A stretch of DNA of 64,000 bases from Erythrobacter sp. Lineage in GTDB: Bacteria; Pseudomonadota; Alphaproteobacteria; Sphingomonadales; Sphingomonadaceae. Where the stretch lies: contig JAILWQ010000002.1 in NCBI GenBank assembly GCA_025698865.1, forward strand, positions 208,385 through 272,384, in the 5' to 3' direction. The translations under genes and the position numbers were made by a program. This document shows positions 36,657-44,946 of the stretch, one piece after another (positions within the stretch are counted from its first letter, which is position 1; every line of letters begins with the position of its first letter). Below the pieces are notes generated by a model. The model was not told the DNA's origin and did no database searches. It saw only the letters and a list, made by a program, of their open reading frames with translations.

Positions 36657-37709
36657 CTACCCGCCGGAGGAAGTCAACCGCGCGAGCGCCCAGTTCGCCG
36701 CATCGGCGACGGCCGGATCGGGATCGGCGCACAAATGGCGGACCGGGGGCAGCAGTTCTTCGGACCCGCTGTTGCCCGCTGCGTAGAGGCAGTTGCGCAC
36801 GAAGCGGTCGCGCCCGACCCGCTTGATGGGCGATCCGGAAAAGAAGGCGCGGAACTCCGCATCGTCGAAGGCCAGGAACCGGGCGAGGTGCGGCGCGGTC
36901 AGTTCTTCGCGCGGGGCGAGTTTCATGTGCCGGTGCGCGGTGTCGGCGAACTTGTTCCACGGGCAGGCCGCGAGGCAATCGTCGCAGCCATAGATGCGGT
37001 TGCCGAGTGCGGCGCGGAATTCCTCCGGCACCGGCCCCTTGTGCTCGATGGTGAGATAGGAAACGCAGCGCCGCGCATCGAGGCGATAGGGTTCGGGGAA
37101 GGCGTCGGTCGGGCAGGCGTCCTGACACGCGCGGCACGATCCGCAGCGATCTTCATGCGGCGCGTCCGGCGCGAATTCGAGCGTCGAGTAGATCGCGCCG
37201 AGGAACAGCCAGCTGCCGTGGCTTTTGCTCACGAGATTGGTGTGCTTGCCCTGCCAGCCGATCCCCGCCGCCTGTCCCAGCGGCTTTTCCATGACCGGCG
37301 CGGTGTCGACGAAGACCTTGAGCTCGCTTTCCGGTTCGCGCGCGATCAGCCACCGGGCGAGTGCCTTCAGCGCCTTCTTCACGACATCGTGATAGTCGCG
37401 CCCCTGCGCATAGACCGAAATGCGCGCCGCCTCTGGATCGCCGGCCAGCGCCAGCGGATCGCCGTCGGGCGCGTAGCTCATGCCGAGCGCGATCACCGAA
37501 CGCGCCTCGGGCCACAACCCCTGCGGCGAGGCGCGCTGGGCCTTGCGGGCCTCCATCCACTCCATCGTGCCGTGGTGGCCTTCGCCTAGCCAGCGCTCCA
37601 GCCGCGCACCGGGCTCCGGACCGACATCGGCGCGAGCGAAACCGCAGGCAGCAAAGCCCAGACGCGCAGCTTCGGCGCGCAGATCGTCCTGCAGCTGCGC
37701 GTTAACCAC
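36657..37709 (-). CDS. queG: Epoxyqueuosine reductase
   Basis: A 350-residue enzyme that reduces epoxyqueuosine to queuosine in tRNA anticodons, using cobalamin and two 4Fe-4S clusters. Cluster ligands are seen in [16 protein letters not shown] and [28 protein letters not shown] and [21 protein letters not shown] are typical of the cobalamin domain. A HEAT-like helical tail ([26 protein letters not shown]) follows. It uses a GTG start. It is divergent from the ABC transporter pair. Confidence 0.95.
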   Translation of the reverse strand: MVNAQLQDDLRAEAARLGFAACGFARADVGPEPGARLERWLGEGHHGTMEWMEARKAQRASPQGLWPEARSVIALGMSYAPDGDPLALAGDPEAARISVYAQGRDYHDVVKKALKALARWLIAREPESELKVFVDTAPVMEKPLGQAAGIGWQGKHTNLVSKSHGSWLFLGAIYSTLEFAPDAPHEDRCGSCRACQDACPTDAFPEPYRLDARRCVSYLTIEHKGPVPEEFRAALGNRIYGCDDCLAACPWNKFADTAHRHMKLAPREELTAPHLARFLAFDDAEFRAFFSGSPIKRVGRDRFVRNCLYAAGNSGSEELLPPVRHLCADPDPAVADAANWALARLTSSGG

Positions 37710-37776
37710 GCTTGCGTGTGCTCCCGTTCACTGCCAGCCCGTACATCATGGGGCGATGCTTACCGGGACCGGCACG

Positions 37777-38754
37777 ATGAAGCGAGCCTTGCGATCGGGC
37801 GACGCCGCGCTCGCGATCGAGGCGCGCGGGCTGGTCAAGCGGTTCGACGACACGCTGGCGGTCGACGGGGTGGACATCGCCGTTCCCACCGGATCGATCT
37901 ACGGCATTCTCGGCCCCAACGGGGCAGGCAAGACCACGACGCTCAGAATGCTGCTCGGCATTATCGACCCCGACGAAGGCGTGCGCCGCGTCTTCGGGCA
38001 CGACCGCCCGCACGAGGTCTCGCGCCTGATCGGTTATCTGCCCGAGGAACGCGGCCTCTATCCCGCCATGAAATCCGACGAGGCGATCGCCTTCATGGGC
38101 GCGCTGCGCGGCCTGCCGCTCGATGAAGGGCGGCGGCGCGGGCGCGACCTGCTCGAAACCCACGGGCTCGGCCATGCGATCGACCGGCAGATCCGCCAGC
38201 TGTCCAAGGGCATGGCGCAGACCGTTCAATTGCTCGGGACACTGGTCCATCAGCCGCGACTGGTGGTGTTCGACGAACCGTTCAGCGGTCTCGACGCGAT
38301 CAATCAGGGCAAGCTCGAAGTGCTGATCCGCGATCTCGCCGCGAAGGGCACCACGGTCATCTTCTCCACCCACGTCATCGCCCATGCCGAGCGTCTGTGC
38401 GAACAGATCGCCATCATCGCGGGCGGCAAGGTGCCTTTCGCCGGCGATGTCGACACCGCACGAGACCGTATTCCGGCGCAGGTACGGCTCGAGACGCGCC
38501 GGGGCGAAGGGCCATGGCGCGCCGCGATTCCGGCTGACGCGCGCCACGAAAGCAAGTCGGGCGGAGGGCATTTCTGGTCGTTCCCGGTGCCCGATGCGGG
38601 GATCGAGGCGATGCTCCGCCCGCTGATCGAAGGCGAGGCCGGCATCTTGTCGCTGTCGATCGAGCGCGCCGGTTTGCACGATGCCTTCGTCGCCATCGCG
38701 GGGGAGGCGGCGGCCCGCGAGCTGCAACAGGACAAGGGGGAGGCACCCCGATGA
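37777..38754 (+). CDS. ABC transporter ATP-binding protein (NatA-like)
   Basis: About 325 residues. Walker A GPNGAGKTTT, Q-loop in YLPEERGLYP, signature IRQLSKGMAQTVQ (LSKGM in place of LSGGQ), Walker B LVVFDEPFSGLD, and switch His in FSTHVIAHAE are all present. The C-terminal 90 residues form the extra domain of DUF4162-type exporters. ATG at 37777 is preferred; 37756 is an upstream option. The 4-base overlap with the permease shows one transporter. Likely a Na+ or drug/lipid exporter by analogy to NatAB; substrate not known. Confidence 0.92.
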   Translation: MKRALRSGDAALAIEARGLVKRFDDTLAVDGVDIAVPTGSIYGILGPNGAGKTTTLRMLLGIIDPDEGVRRVFGHDRPHEVSRLIGYLPEERGLYPAMKSDEAIAFMGALRGLPLDEGRRRGRDLLETHGLGHAIDRQIRQLSKGMAQTVQLLGTLVHQPRLVVFDEPFSGLDAINQGKLEVLIRDLAAKGTTVIFSTHVIAHAERLCEQIAIIAGGKVPFAGDVDTARDRIPAQVRLETRRGEGPWRAAIPADARHESKSGGGHFWSFPVPDAGIEAMLRPLIEGEAGILSLSIERAGLHDAFVAIAGEAAARELQQDKGEAPR

Positions 38755-39950
38755 ACGCGGAACGGCTCTCGATCTGGCAGGCCGCCTATGTCATTGCCCG
38801 GCGCGATTTCTTCGCGATCCTGCTGTCGAAGGCATTCCTGTTCTTCCTGCTCGGGCCGCTGTTCTTCGGCGGGATCAGCGTGGCGGCGGGGGCGCTGGGT
38901 GCCAAGGCGGCAAGCAGCGCCGAACCGCCCCGCCTGGCCGTGGCGATGAGTGAAAGAGACAACGCGGCGTTCGCCGAAACGCATCGAAGGCTGCGCGACG
39001 CCGTCGAGCTACCCGCGATCGAGCGCCTCTCTGTCGAAGAAGGGGGCAAGCCGCGTGCCTTGCTCGCCGACGGAACGCGCAATTTCGGTGCCGTTCTGAC
39101 CGGAACGCTCGCATCGCCCGAACTGACCGGCACGCCCGAGCAGATCGGCCGCTGGCAGGGGCCGGTGGCGCTGGTGGCGGCGGAGGCGGCGGGTGGCGAC
39201 CTGCTGCTGCCCCCCGTGGCGCTCGTTCCGACACGCTCGAGCAGCGCCGATACCCGCAGTCTTCGCGTGGGAACGGCTACGGCGGGGATCACCCTGCTCT
39301 TCCTCCTCACCATGCTGCTGGCTGGAATGGTCCTGTCCAATCTGGTCGAGGAAAAGGCCAACAAGATCATCGAGATCCTCGCCGCCGCCATTCCCATGGA
39401 CGCAGTCTTCCTCGGCAAGCTGTTCGCCATGCTGGCGATCAGTTTCGTCGGCATCGCGGTTTGGGGCGCAGTGGCGGCCATCGTTCTGGCGCTCGGTGCG
39501 GCGGCAATCCCGCCCCTGCCCGCCCCTGCCGTCGGATGGCCGCTCTTCATCGCGCTGTTCGTCGTCTATTTCTCGCTCGCCTACCTCCTGATCGGCTCGG
39601 TGTTCCTGACCGTCGGATCCATGGCCGCCACCGTGCGCGACGTGCAGACGCTGTCCATGCCGGCGACGATCCTCCAGCTCGCCGTGTTCTTTCTGGCGAC
39701 CTTCGCGATGACAGACACCGGCTCGGCGATCGAGATCCTCGCCTGCGTGTTCCCCCTTTCCAGCCCCTACGCCATGGTGGCGCGCGCGGCGCAGGAGCCC
39801 CAGCTCTGGACGCATGGCGTCGCGCTGGTCTGGCAGGTGGCATGGGTGGCGATCTTCGTGCGGACAGGAGCGCGGCTGTTCCGGCGGCGAGTGATGAAAT
39901 CCGGGCCAGCCGCAGTGTCGCGCAAGAAACCGAAGCGCAGCCCCGCCTGA
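38751..39950 (+). CDS. ABC-2 type transporter permease (NatB-like)
   Basis: A 399-residue permease: one N-terminal membrane helix (AFLFFLLGPLFFGGISVAAGAL), an extracytoplasmic domain of about 150 residues, then five or more helices from about residue 178 (LLFLLTMLLAGMVLSNLVEEKANKIIEILAAAIPMDAVFLGKLFAML). The EEKANKIIEIL coupling segment is the hallmark of ABC-2 permeases of the NatB group. It overlaps the ATPase gene by ATGA and forms the full two-gene exporter. Confidence 0.92.
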   Translation: MNAERLSIWQAAYVIARRDFFAILLSKAFLFFLLGPLFFGGISVAAGALGAKAASSAEPPRLAVAMSERDNAAFAETHRRLRDAVELPAIERLSVEEGGKPRALLADGTRNFGAVLTGTLASPELTGTPEQIGRWQGPVALVAAEAAGGDLLLPPVALVPTRSSSADTRSLRVGTATAGITLLFLLTMLLAGMVLSNLVEEKANKIIEILAAAIPMDAVFLGKLFAMLAISFVGIAVWGAVAAIVLALGAAAIPPLPAPAVGWPLFIALFVVYFSLAYLLIGSVFLTVGSMAATVRDVQTLSMPATILQLAVFFLATFAMTDTGSAIEILACVFPLSSPYAMVARAAQEPQLWTHGVALVWQVAWVAIFVRTGARLFRRRVMKSGPAAVSRKKPKRSPA

Positions 39951-39972
39951 TCGGTTTCGATCTGCAACGCTA

Positions 39973-39987
39973 TTGACACTCGTGTCA
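39973..39987 (+). promoter_or_regulatory. Operator-like palindrome over a -35 box before the P450 gene
   Basis: A perfect 6+2+6 palindrome TGACAC-TC-GTGTCA overlaps a consensus -35 hexamer TTGACA (39973-39978). Short perfect palindromes of this form are typical TetR-family operators. It lies 63 bases before the preferred P450 start, so binding would block polymerase. No TetR gene is near in the window. Confidence 0.55.
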
Positions 39988-40049
39988 GTTACGGCACGAT
40001 GGCGCTCTGACAAAAAGGCGGCCGGATGAGTCGCCGACAGGAGAGTGCC

Positions 40050-41387
40050 ATGGCCACCGCCGCGTTCCCGCGCCCCGCAGTACGTTCCTCGCCATCCGCG
40101 CACGAGGCGCTGACGAAGCATCGCGAAGAGCATCCCGGGCAACGGCTCGACCATTCCCATCGCTGGGACGTCAGCCGCTCGGACATCTACGCCGAGAATC
40201 GCTGGCAGCCGATCTTTCGCGAGATGCGCGAGGCCGGGCCGCTGCACTACATCCCGGAAAGTCCGTTCGGCCCCTATTGGGCGGTGGTCCAGCACAAGGC
40301 GATCCAGCATATCGAGGCGCTGCCCGAGCTGTTCTCGTCGAGCTGGGAGCATGGCGGGATCACCATTCTCGAGCGCCTGAGCGACGAGCAGCTGGCTTCG
40401 CAGGGCCGCGAGCGGTTCGAACTGCCGATGTTCATCGCCATGGACCGGCCGCAGCACACCGGCCAGCGGCGCACGGTCGCGCCGAAATTCACGCCCAGCG
40501 CGATGAAGGACATGGAGGACGAGATCCGCGCCCGCACCGGCGAGCTGCTCGACACCCTGCCACGCGGCGAGACCTTCGACTGGGTCAGCACGGTTTCGAT
40601 CGAACTCACCACCGGGATGCTGGCGATCCTGTTCGGCTTCCCCTGGGAGGATCGCCGGCTGCTGACCTTCTGGTCCGACTGGTCAGGCGATACCGAGATC
40701 GCCACCGTCCGCGATCTCGACCAGTTGCGGCAGGACATCCTGCGCGAGATGGCGGGCTACTTCCAGTCGCTCTGGATCGAGCGCACGCATGACAAGGAGC
40801 CGGGGGAGGATCTCATCTCGATGATGATCCATTCCGAGGCGATGAACCAGATGAGCCCGGAGGAGTTCATGGGCAATCTGATCCTGCTGATCGTCGGCGG
40901 CAACGATACCACCCGCAACACGATGAGCGGCATCGTCTATTATCTCGACAAGTTCCCCGACCAGCGCAAACTGTTCGAGCAGAAACCCGGCATCATCCCC
41001 AACGCGGTGCAGGAATGCCTGCGGATGCAGACCCCGCTCGCGCATATGCGGCGCACCTGCACGCAGGATACCGAGCAGTTCGGCCAGACCATTCGCAAGG
41101 GCGACAAGCTCGTCCTGTGGTACCTTTCCGCCAATCGCGACGAGACGGTGTTCGAAAACCCCGACACGCTCGATCTCGAGCGCGAGAACGCCCGGCGACA
41201 CATCGCTTTCGGCTATGGCATTCACCGCTGCGTCGGCGCGCGGCTGGCCGAGCTGCAACTCAAGGTGCTGCTGGAGGAAATGCACGCGCGGCGGATGCGC
41301 GTCCACGTTGCCGGCGACATCGAACGGGTGCGCGCGAATTTCGTTCACGGCTTCCGAAAGCTCGAAGTCGAAGTGACGACCTTCTGA
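40050..41387 (+). CDS. Cytochrome P450, CYP153-like
   Basis: A 445-residue soluble class I P450. The haem-thiolate motif is FGYGIHRCVGARLAE; the I-helix carries VGGNDTTRNTMSG; ExxR is in QECLRMQTPLAHMRRT. FIAMDRPQHTGQRRTVAPKF and TVSIELTTGMLAILFGFPWEDRR resemble CYP153 alkane/fatty-acid terminal hydroxylases, so the likely job is omega-hydroxylation of medium-chain alkanes or fatty acids with ferredoxin and reductase. ACAGGAGAGTGCC before 40050 favours this start over 40026. An operator-like palindrome precedes it. It is transcribed away from the ABC pair, which ends 99 bases upstream. Confidence 0.88.
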   Translation: MATAAFPRPAVRSSPSAHEALTKHREEHPGQRLDHSHRWDVSRSDIYAENRWQPIFREMREAGPLHYIPESPFGPYWAVVQHKAIQHIEALPELFSSSWEHGGITILERLSDEQLASQGRERFELPMFIAMDRPQHTGQRRTVAPKFTPSAMKDMEDEIRARTGELLDTLPRGETFDWVSTVSIELTTGMLAILFGFPWEDRRLLTFWSDWSGDTEIATVRDLDQLRQDILREMAGYFQSLWIERTHDKEPGEDLISMMIHSEAMNQMSPEEFMGNLILLIVGGNDTTRNTMSGIVYYLDKFPDQRKLFEQKPGIIPNAVQECLRMQTPLAHMRRTCTQDTEQFGQTIRKGDKLVLWYLSANRDETVFENPDTLDLERENARRHIAFGYGIHRCVGARLAELQLKVLLEEMHARRMRVHVAGDIERVRANFVHGFRKLEVEVTTF

Positions 41388-41454
41388 CGGCACGCCTGTG
41401 CGAACGATAAACCGTTCGGAGCGTATTCATCTGGAATGATGTAGGAATCCGGCC

Positions 41455-41946
41455 ATGATACCTTCCTCCGATCGCCGCGCCTTCCTGACCTTCGTCGGTC
41501 TGGGTGGCACCTCTCTCGCTCTGGCCGCCTGCGGTTCCAGCCCGGCTCAGGCCAAAGCCTTTCCCGTCTCGATGAGCGAAGATGCCTGGCGCAAGAAGCT
41601 GACCAAGGCGGAATTTCAGGTGCTGCGTCAGGAAGGCACCGAGCGCCCCTATTCCTCGCCGCTGAACGAGGAGAAGCGCAAAGGCGTGTTCGCCTGTGCC
41701 GGGTGCGGCAACAAGGTCTATCCCAGCCGAACGAAGTTCGAGAGCGGAACCGGCTGGCCGAGCTTCTGGCAAGCGCTGCCTGGAGCCGTCGGGACCAGCA
41801 GGGATCTGAAGCTCGGCTATCCCCGGACCGAAGTGCATTGTGCCGATTGCGGCGGGCATCTCGGCCATATCTTCAACGATGGCCCCAAGCCGACCGGCAA
41901 GCGGCATTGCCTGAACGGCGTTGCGCTCGATTTCATTCCCGCCTGA
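41455..41946 (+). CDS. msrB: Exported methionine-(R)-sulfoxide reductase
   Basis: A 163-residue MsrB with a twin-arginine-type signal (SDRRAFLTFVGLGGTSLALAAC), including a possible lipobox Cys. The zinc CxxC pairs are CAGCG and CADCG, and the catalytic Cys is in KPTGKRHCLNGVALDF. GTERPYSSPLNEEKRKGVF and SGTGWPSFWQAL are family blocks. It repairs oxidised methionine outside the cytoplasm. MsrA at 54.2 kb is also exported, so the two isomers are covered in the periplasm. Convergent with the PilZ gene, 18 bases apart. Confidence 0.95.
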   Translation: MIPSSDRRAFLTFVGLGGTSLALAACGSSPAQAKAFPVSMSEDAWRKKLTKAEFQVLRQEGTERPYSSPLNEEKRKGVFACAGCGNKVYPSRTKFESGTGWPSFWQALPGAVGTSRDLKLGYPRTEVHCADCGGHLGHIFNDGPKPTGKRHCLNGVALDFIPA

Positions 41947-41964
41947 CGCCGCGGGTCGGCTGCC

Positions 41965-42591
41965 TCACTCGGCGAGAAGCTGCGGACATTGCAGCGCCGC
42001 GACGAGCTGCGCGAATTCCTGCAATCCGAAGGTGTTTTCGAACACGAGGCCGTAGGATGCGTCCTTGCGCCAGCGGACCTTGGCGCGGATCTCGGGAAAA
42101 TACGCGCTGGCGATGCGCAGGTTCTGGTCGATCGCGAAGGGGGCATCGCATTCCAGCCGGCATCCCTGCTGCGACAGGTTCTCGGTAATCCCGTCCACCC
42201 GGCCCGAGATGGAGGTCACCGTCAGCGGCATGGCGATGTTCAGCCGCAACTGCCGCTTGGGATACTCCCATTCCTCGCGGATCAGCAGGTCGACAGGCAC
42301 CGGGTTGGCGAAGGTGAAGCTCGCCTCGCGGCCCTTGGCGCGAACCCGCCTCAGCTCGAACACCTTGCCGTTGCCCAGTTCGAGCGCGGCCTCGTCCCCC
42401 ACCGGTATCTCGTGAAACATGCGCAGCCCGATGCCGAGGCTCGACACGTCGCGAATGACACAGACGAACTCGCCCTGAGACGAGACGAGCTTGGCCGCGC
42501 GAATCAGCGAGGTGTAGCGGGGCGCCTCGCGCTGGTCCGCTGACGTTTCCGGTTCGGAATCCGGCGTCTGGTGAAGCGTGGTGTAGTCCAT
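41965..42591 (-). CDS. Tandem PilZ domain protein
   Basis: A 208-residue cytoplasmic protein. The first domain has the c-di-GMP signature spread as REAPRYTSLIRAAKL (residues about 22-36) and VSSLGIGLRM (about 50). A second copy begins at YPKRQLRLNIAMPLTV (about 110) with ENLSQQGCRLEC; it has partly lost the RxxxR arginines, so it may not bind the nucleotide. Such proteins transmit c-di-GMP levels to motility, polysaccharide or cell-cycle targets; none can be named here. The next gene on the other strand makes a nucleotide-sugar epimerase, possibly an exopolysaccharide link. Confidence 0.87.
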   Translation of the reverse strand: MDYTTLHQTPDSEPETSADQREAPRYTSLIRAAKLVSSQGEFVCVIRDVSSLGIGLRMFHEIPVGDEAALELGNGKVFELRRVRAKGREASFTFANPVPVDLLIREEWEYPKRQLRLNIAMPLTVTSISGRVDGITENLSQQGCRLECDAPFAIDQNLRIASAYFPEIRAKVRWRKDASYGLVFENTFGLQEFAQLVAALQCPQLLAE

Positions 42592-42784
42592 GCGATCTCG
42601 TCAGCCCCCTGCCGCTGCCCGTCCGCAACCTTGCCGGGATTATCTTGGTAGGCTCTTGATACGAAGATAGGGGTTAATACCGAGCTAATGCGAAAAGCCC
42701 TGACCGGGTCGGATGTTGACCTGGTTTGCGCCGAACCTACAGCTTGCGCATGGTTCTTCGTCCGCTCCAGCAGGCAGGTCGTTC

Positions 42785-43798
42785 GTGACGCGCAAGGTTC
42801 TCATCACCGGCACGGCCGGCTTCATCGGCTTTCACCTTGCGAGGCTCCTTCTGGCCGAGGGCTTCGTGGTGCTCGGCTATGACGGGATGACCGACTATTA
42901 CGACGTTGCGCTCAAGCGGCGGCGGCACACCATGCTGCTGCAAAATCCCGGCTTTTCCGCCGTCGAAGGGATGCTCGATGACCGGGAGCGCTTCGACGCC
43001 GTCGCCGACAAGTTCGCGCCCGACGTCATCGTCCACCTCGCCGCGCAGGCGGGCGTGCGGTACAGCCTCGAAAATCCGCGCGCCTATCTCGATGCGAACG
43101 TGATCGGCACCTTCAACGTCATGGAAGCGGCACGGCGGCTCGCGGTCGATCATCTCCTGATGGCATCGACCTCTTCGGTCTACGGCGCGAACACGCAGAT
43201 GCCCTTCGTCGAGACCGAAAAGGCCGACACCCAGCTGACCATCTATGCCGCCACGAAGAAGGCCACGGAAAGCATAGGCCATGCCTACGCCCATCTGTGG
43301 AACCTGCCGACGACGATGTTCCGTTTCTTCACCGTTTACGGGCCGTGGGGCCGCCCGGACATGGCGCTGTACAAGTTCGTCGACGCGATCCTCGATGATC
43401 GCCAGCTCGACATCTACAATCACGGCGAGATGTTCCGCGACTTCACCTATGTCGAGGATCTGGTCCGGGGCATTCGCCTGCTGATCGACGCGGTCCCCGA
43501 ACGGCCGGAGAACGGCGAGGTCCCGGAAGGCGACAGTCTCTCGCCGGTCGCTCCCTACCGGGTGGTCAATATCGGCAATTCGGACAAGGTGCGACTGCTC
43601 GATTTCGTCGAGGCGATCGAGGAGGTCACCGGCCGGAAAGCGATCCGCAACTACATGGACATGCAGATGGGCGACGTGCCGGCGACCTGGGCCGACGCCT
43701 CGCTGCTCGAACGGCTGACCGGATACCGCCCGCAGACCGATTTCCGCGAAGGCATCGCGCGCTTCGTCGAATGGTACCGCAGCTATTACGACAGATGA
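42785..43798 (+). CDS. NAD-dependent nucleotide-sugar epimerase (UDP-glucuronate 4-epimerase type)
   Basis: A 337-residue extended SDR. NAD motif GTAGFIGFHLARLL, STSSVYGANTQMPF, the catalytic YAATKKA, and RFFTVYGPWGRPDMALYKFV are the hallmarks of the CapD/LpsL-type UDP-glucuronate 4-epimerases, which supply UDP-galacturonate for LPS or capsule. The GTG start at VTRKVLITG fits the family start; the longer upstream frame is unlikely. It stands alone, followed by tRNA-Leu on the opposite strand. Confidence 0.92.
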   Translation: MTRKVLITGTAGFIGFHLARLLLAEGFVVLGYDGMTDYYDVALKRRRHTMLLQNPGFSAVEGMLDDRERFDAVADKFAPDVIVHLAAQAGVRYSLENPRAYLDANVIGTFNVMEAARRLAVDHLLMASTSSVYGANTQMPFVETEKADTQLTIYAATKKATESIGHAYAHLWNLPTTMFRFFTVYGPWGRPDMALYKFVDAILDDRQLDIYNHGEMFRDFTYVEDLVRGIRLLIDAVPERPENGEVPEGDSLSPVAPYRVVNIGNSDKVRLLDFVEAIEEVTGRKAIRNYMDMQMGDVPATWADASLLERLTGYRPQTDFREGIARFVEWYRSYYDR

Positions 43799-43840
43799 GG
43801 CCCCCTCGGCTTCACACGCCGCCGTGATCCAGAGCCATGG

Positions 43841-43922
43841 TGCGGGTGGCGGGACTCGAACCCGCACGAGCAAAGCTCAGGGGATTTTAAGTCCCCGGCG
43901 TCTACCATTCCGCCACACCCGC
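43841..43922 (-). tRNA. tRNA-Leu (anticodon UAA)
   Basis: The minus strand has acceptor stem GCGGGTG / CACCCGC with discriminator A. The anticodon stem is GGGGA and TCCCC around the loop CTTAAAA, giving anticodon TAA, and the T arm is GTTCGAGTC. The long variable arm (about 12 bases after TCCCC) is the class II type expected for Leu. No CCA is encoded in the DNA. Confidence 0.95.
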
Positions 43923-43990
43923 CAGCGCCGCCTGCCTAGTCGCGCGGATTGCGGCGGGCAACGGGCTTGCACCATTCGGGACCGGTGTGC

Positions 43991-44272
43991 CTAATCGCCG
44001 TTCAACAGTCGGCGCATTTCCTTGCCGGGCCGGAAATAGGGGACGCGCTTGGCCGGCACTTCGACCGCTTCGCCCGAGCGCGGATTGCGGCCCGTCCGGG
44101 CTTCCCGCTCGCGGGTCGAGAACGCGCCGAAACCGCGCAGCTCGACACGTCCGCCTTCGGACAGGCGCTGGGCGATCTCGTCGAAGAAAATATCGACCAC
44201 CTGCTCGACCTCCTCGGCACGCAGGCCGGGATTGTCTTTCGCCAGAGCGGCGAGAAGTTCGGATCGGATCAA
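43991..44272 (-). CDS. ihfB: Integration host factor beta subunit
   Basis: A 93-residue DNA-bending protein: MIRSELLAALAKDNP at the start, RVELRGFGAFSTREREARTGRNPRSGE in the centre, and VPAKRVPYFRPGKEMR at the end, where the Pro that intercalates into DNA lies (GRNPRSG). It pairs with IhfA to bend DNA in recombination, replication and transcription. No ATG is available: a TTG at 44272 follows GGAGAACACC and gives the family-standard start. A TTG start may keep translation low. The 134-base gap to the GntR gene holds its promoter region (TAGAAT box at 44341-44346). Confidence 0.93.
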   Translation of the reverse strand: MIRSELLAALAKDNPGLRAEEVEQVVDIFFDEIAQRLSEGGRVELRGFGAFSTREREARTGRNPRSGEAVEVPAKRVPYFRPGKEMRRLLNGD

Positions 44273-44406
44273 GGTGTTCTCCAAGTCAGTAACAGTTCGG
44301 CACAAGATGCAACCGTGAAAACGATGCGACCCAGAAGTGTATTCTATGTTAAAGCGCCCCTGAAATCCACCCTCGGAACGTGCAGAAAACGCACCACTCG
44401 TCGCAG

Positions 44407-44748
44407 TCAGGCGTCCGCCAGAAGATCTTGGGCCCGCAAACCCAGGCGATCGATCCGCTCGCGGATGAGGGGCCATTCCTCCTGCACGAACTGCTCGCGT
44501 TCGCTGCGCCGCAAGCGCTCTGTCGCCCCTTCGACCACATACATGCCCACGCCCCGCTGGACCGACACCAGCCCATCGGCCTGGAACTGCTGATAGGCCT
44601 TCGCCACGGTAAGCGGGTTCGCCCCCTCCTGCGCGGCAAGCGCGCGGACCGATGGCAGCATTTCTCCTTCGGCATAAGTGCCGTCGAGAATGGCGGCCGC
44701 GATCTGGTCGCGCAGCTTGAGATAAACCGGCTTGGATTGATTGTTCAT
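44407..44748 (-). CDS. GntR family regulator (YtrA type)
   Basis: A 113-residue regulator: a full winged HTH (PVYLKLRDQIAAAILDGTYAEGEMLPSVRALAAQEGANPLTVAKAYQQF) followed by a short 45-residue helical tail. The short C-terminus is the YtrA subfamily mark; these regulators often control ABC transporters. None is adjacent, only a POT transporter (divergent), so it may control that or itself. A perfect 14-base palindrome at 44764-44777 directly upstream is a candidate operator. Confidence 0.9.
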   Translation of the reverse strand: MNNQSKPVYLKLRDQIAAAILDGTYAEGEMLPSVRALAAQEGANPLTVAKAYQQFQADGLVSVQRGVGMYVVEGATERLRRSEREQFVQEEWPLIRERIDRLGLRAQDLLADA

Positions 44749-44763
44749 TCGAATTTCCCCGTG

Positions 44764-44777
44764 GCGCTCTAGAGCGC
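44764..44777. promoter_or_regulatory. Perfect palindrome upstream of the GntR gene
   Basis: GCGCTCTAGAGCGC, a 14-base perfect palindrome ending 15 bases before the regulator ATG and within the regulator-transporter divergent gap. A possible autoregulatory or POT-gene operator. Not tested by comparison with known YtrA sites. Confidence 0.4.
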
Positions 44778-44946
44778 AAGTGCATCAGTGCCATAATACA
44801 GCGCTGCGCGCAAGGTTCCCGTCGGCCCTTCGGCGGAGGTGGTCGCCAGTGTAACTAAAGCTTCACATGAGCGCCGAAGCCGTTAGGGTGCGCCGCCATC
44901 AGGGAGAGCCCGCGCAAGCGGGTCGCACACAAGGGAATCCCCATTC

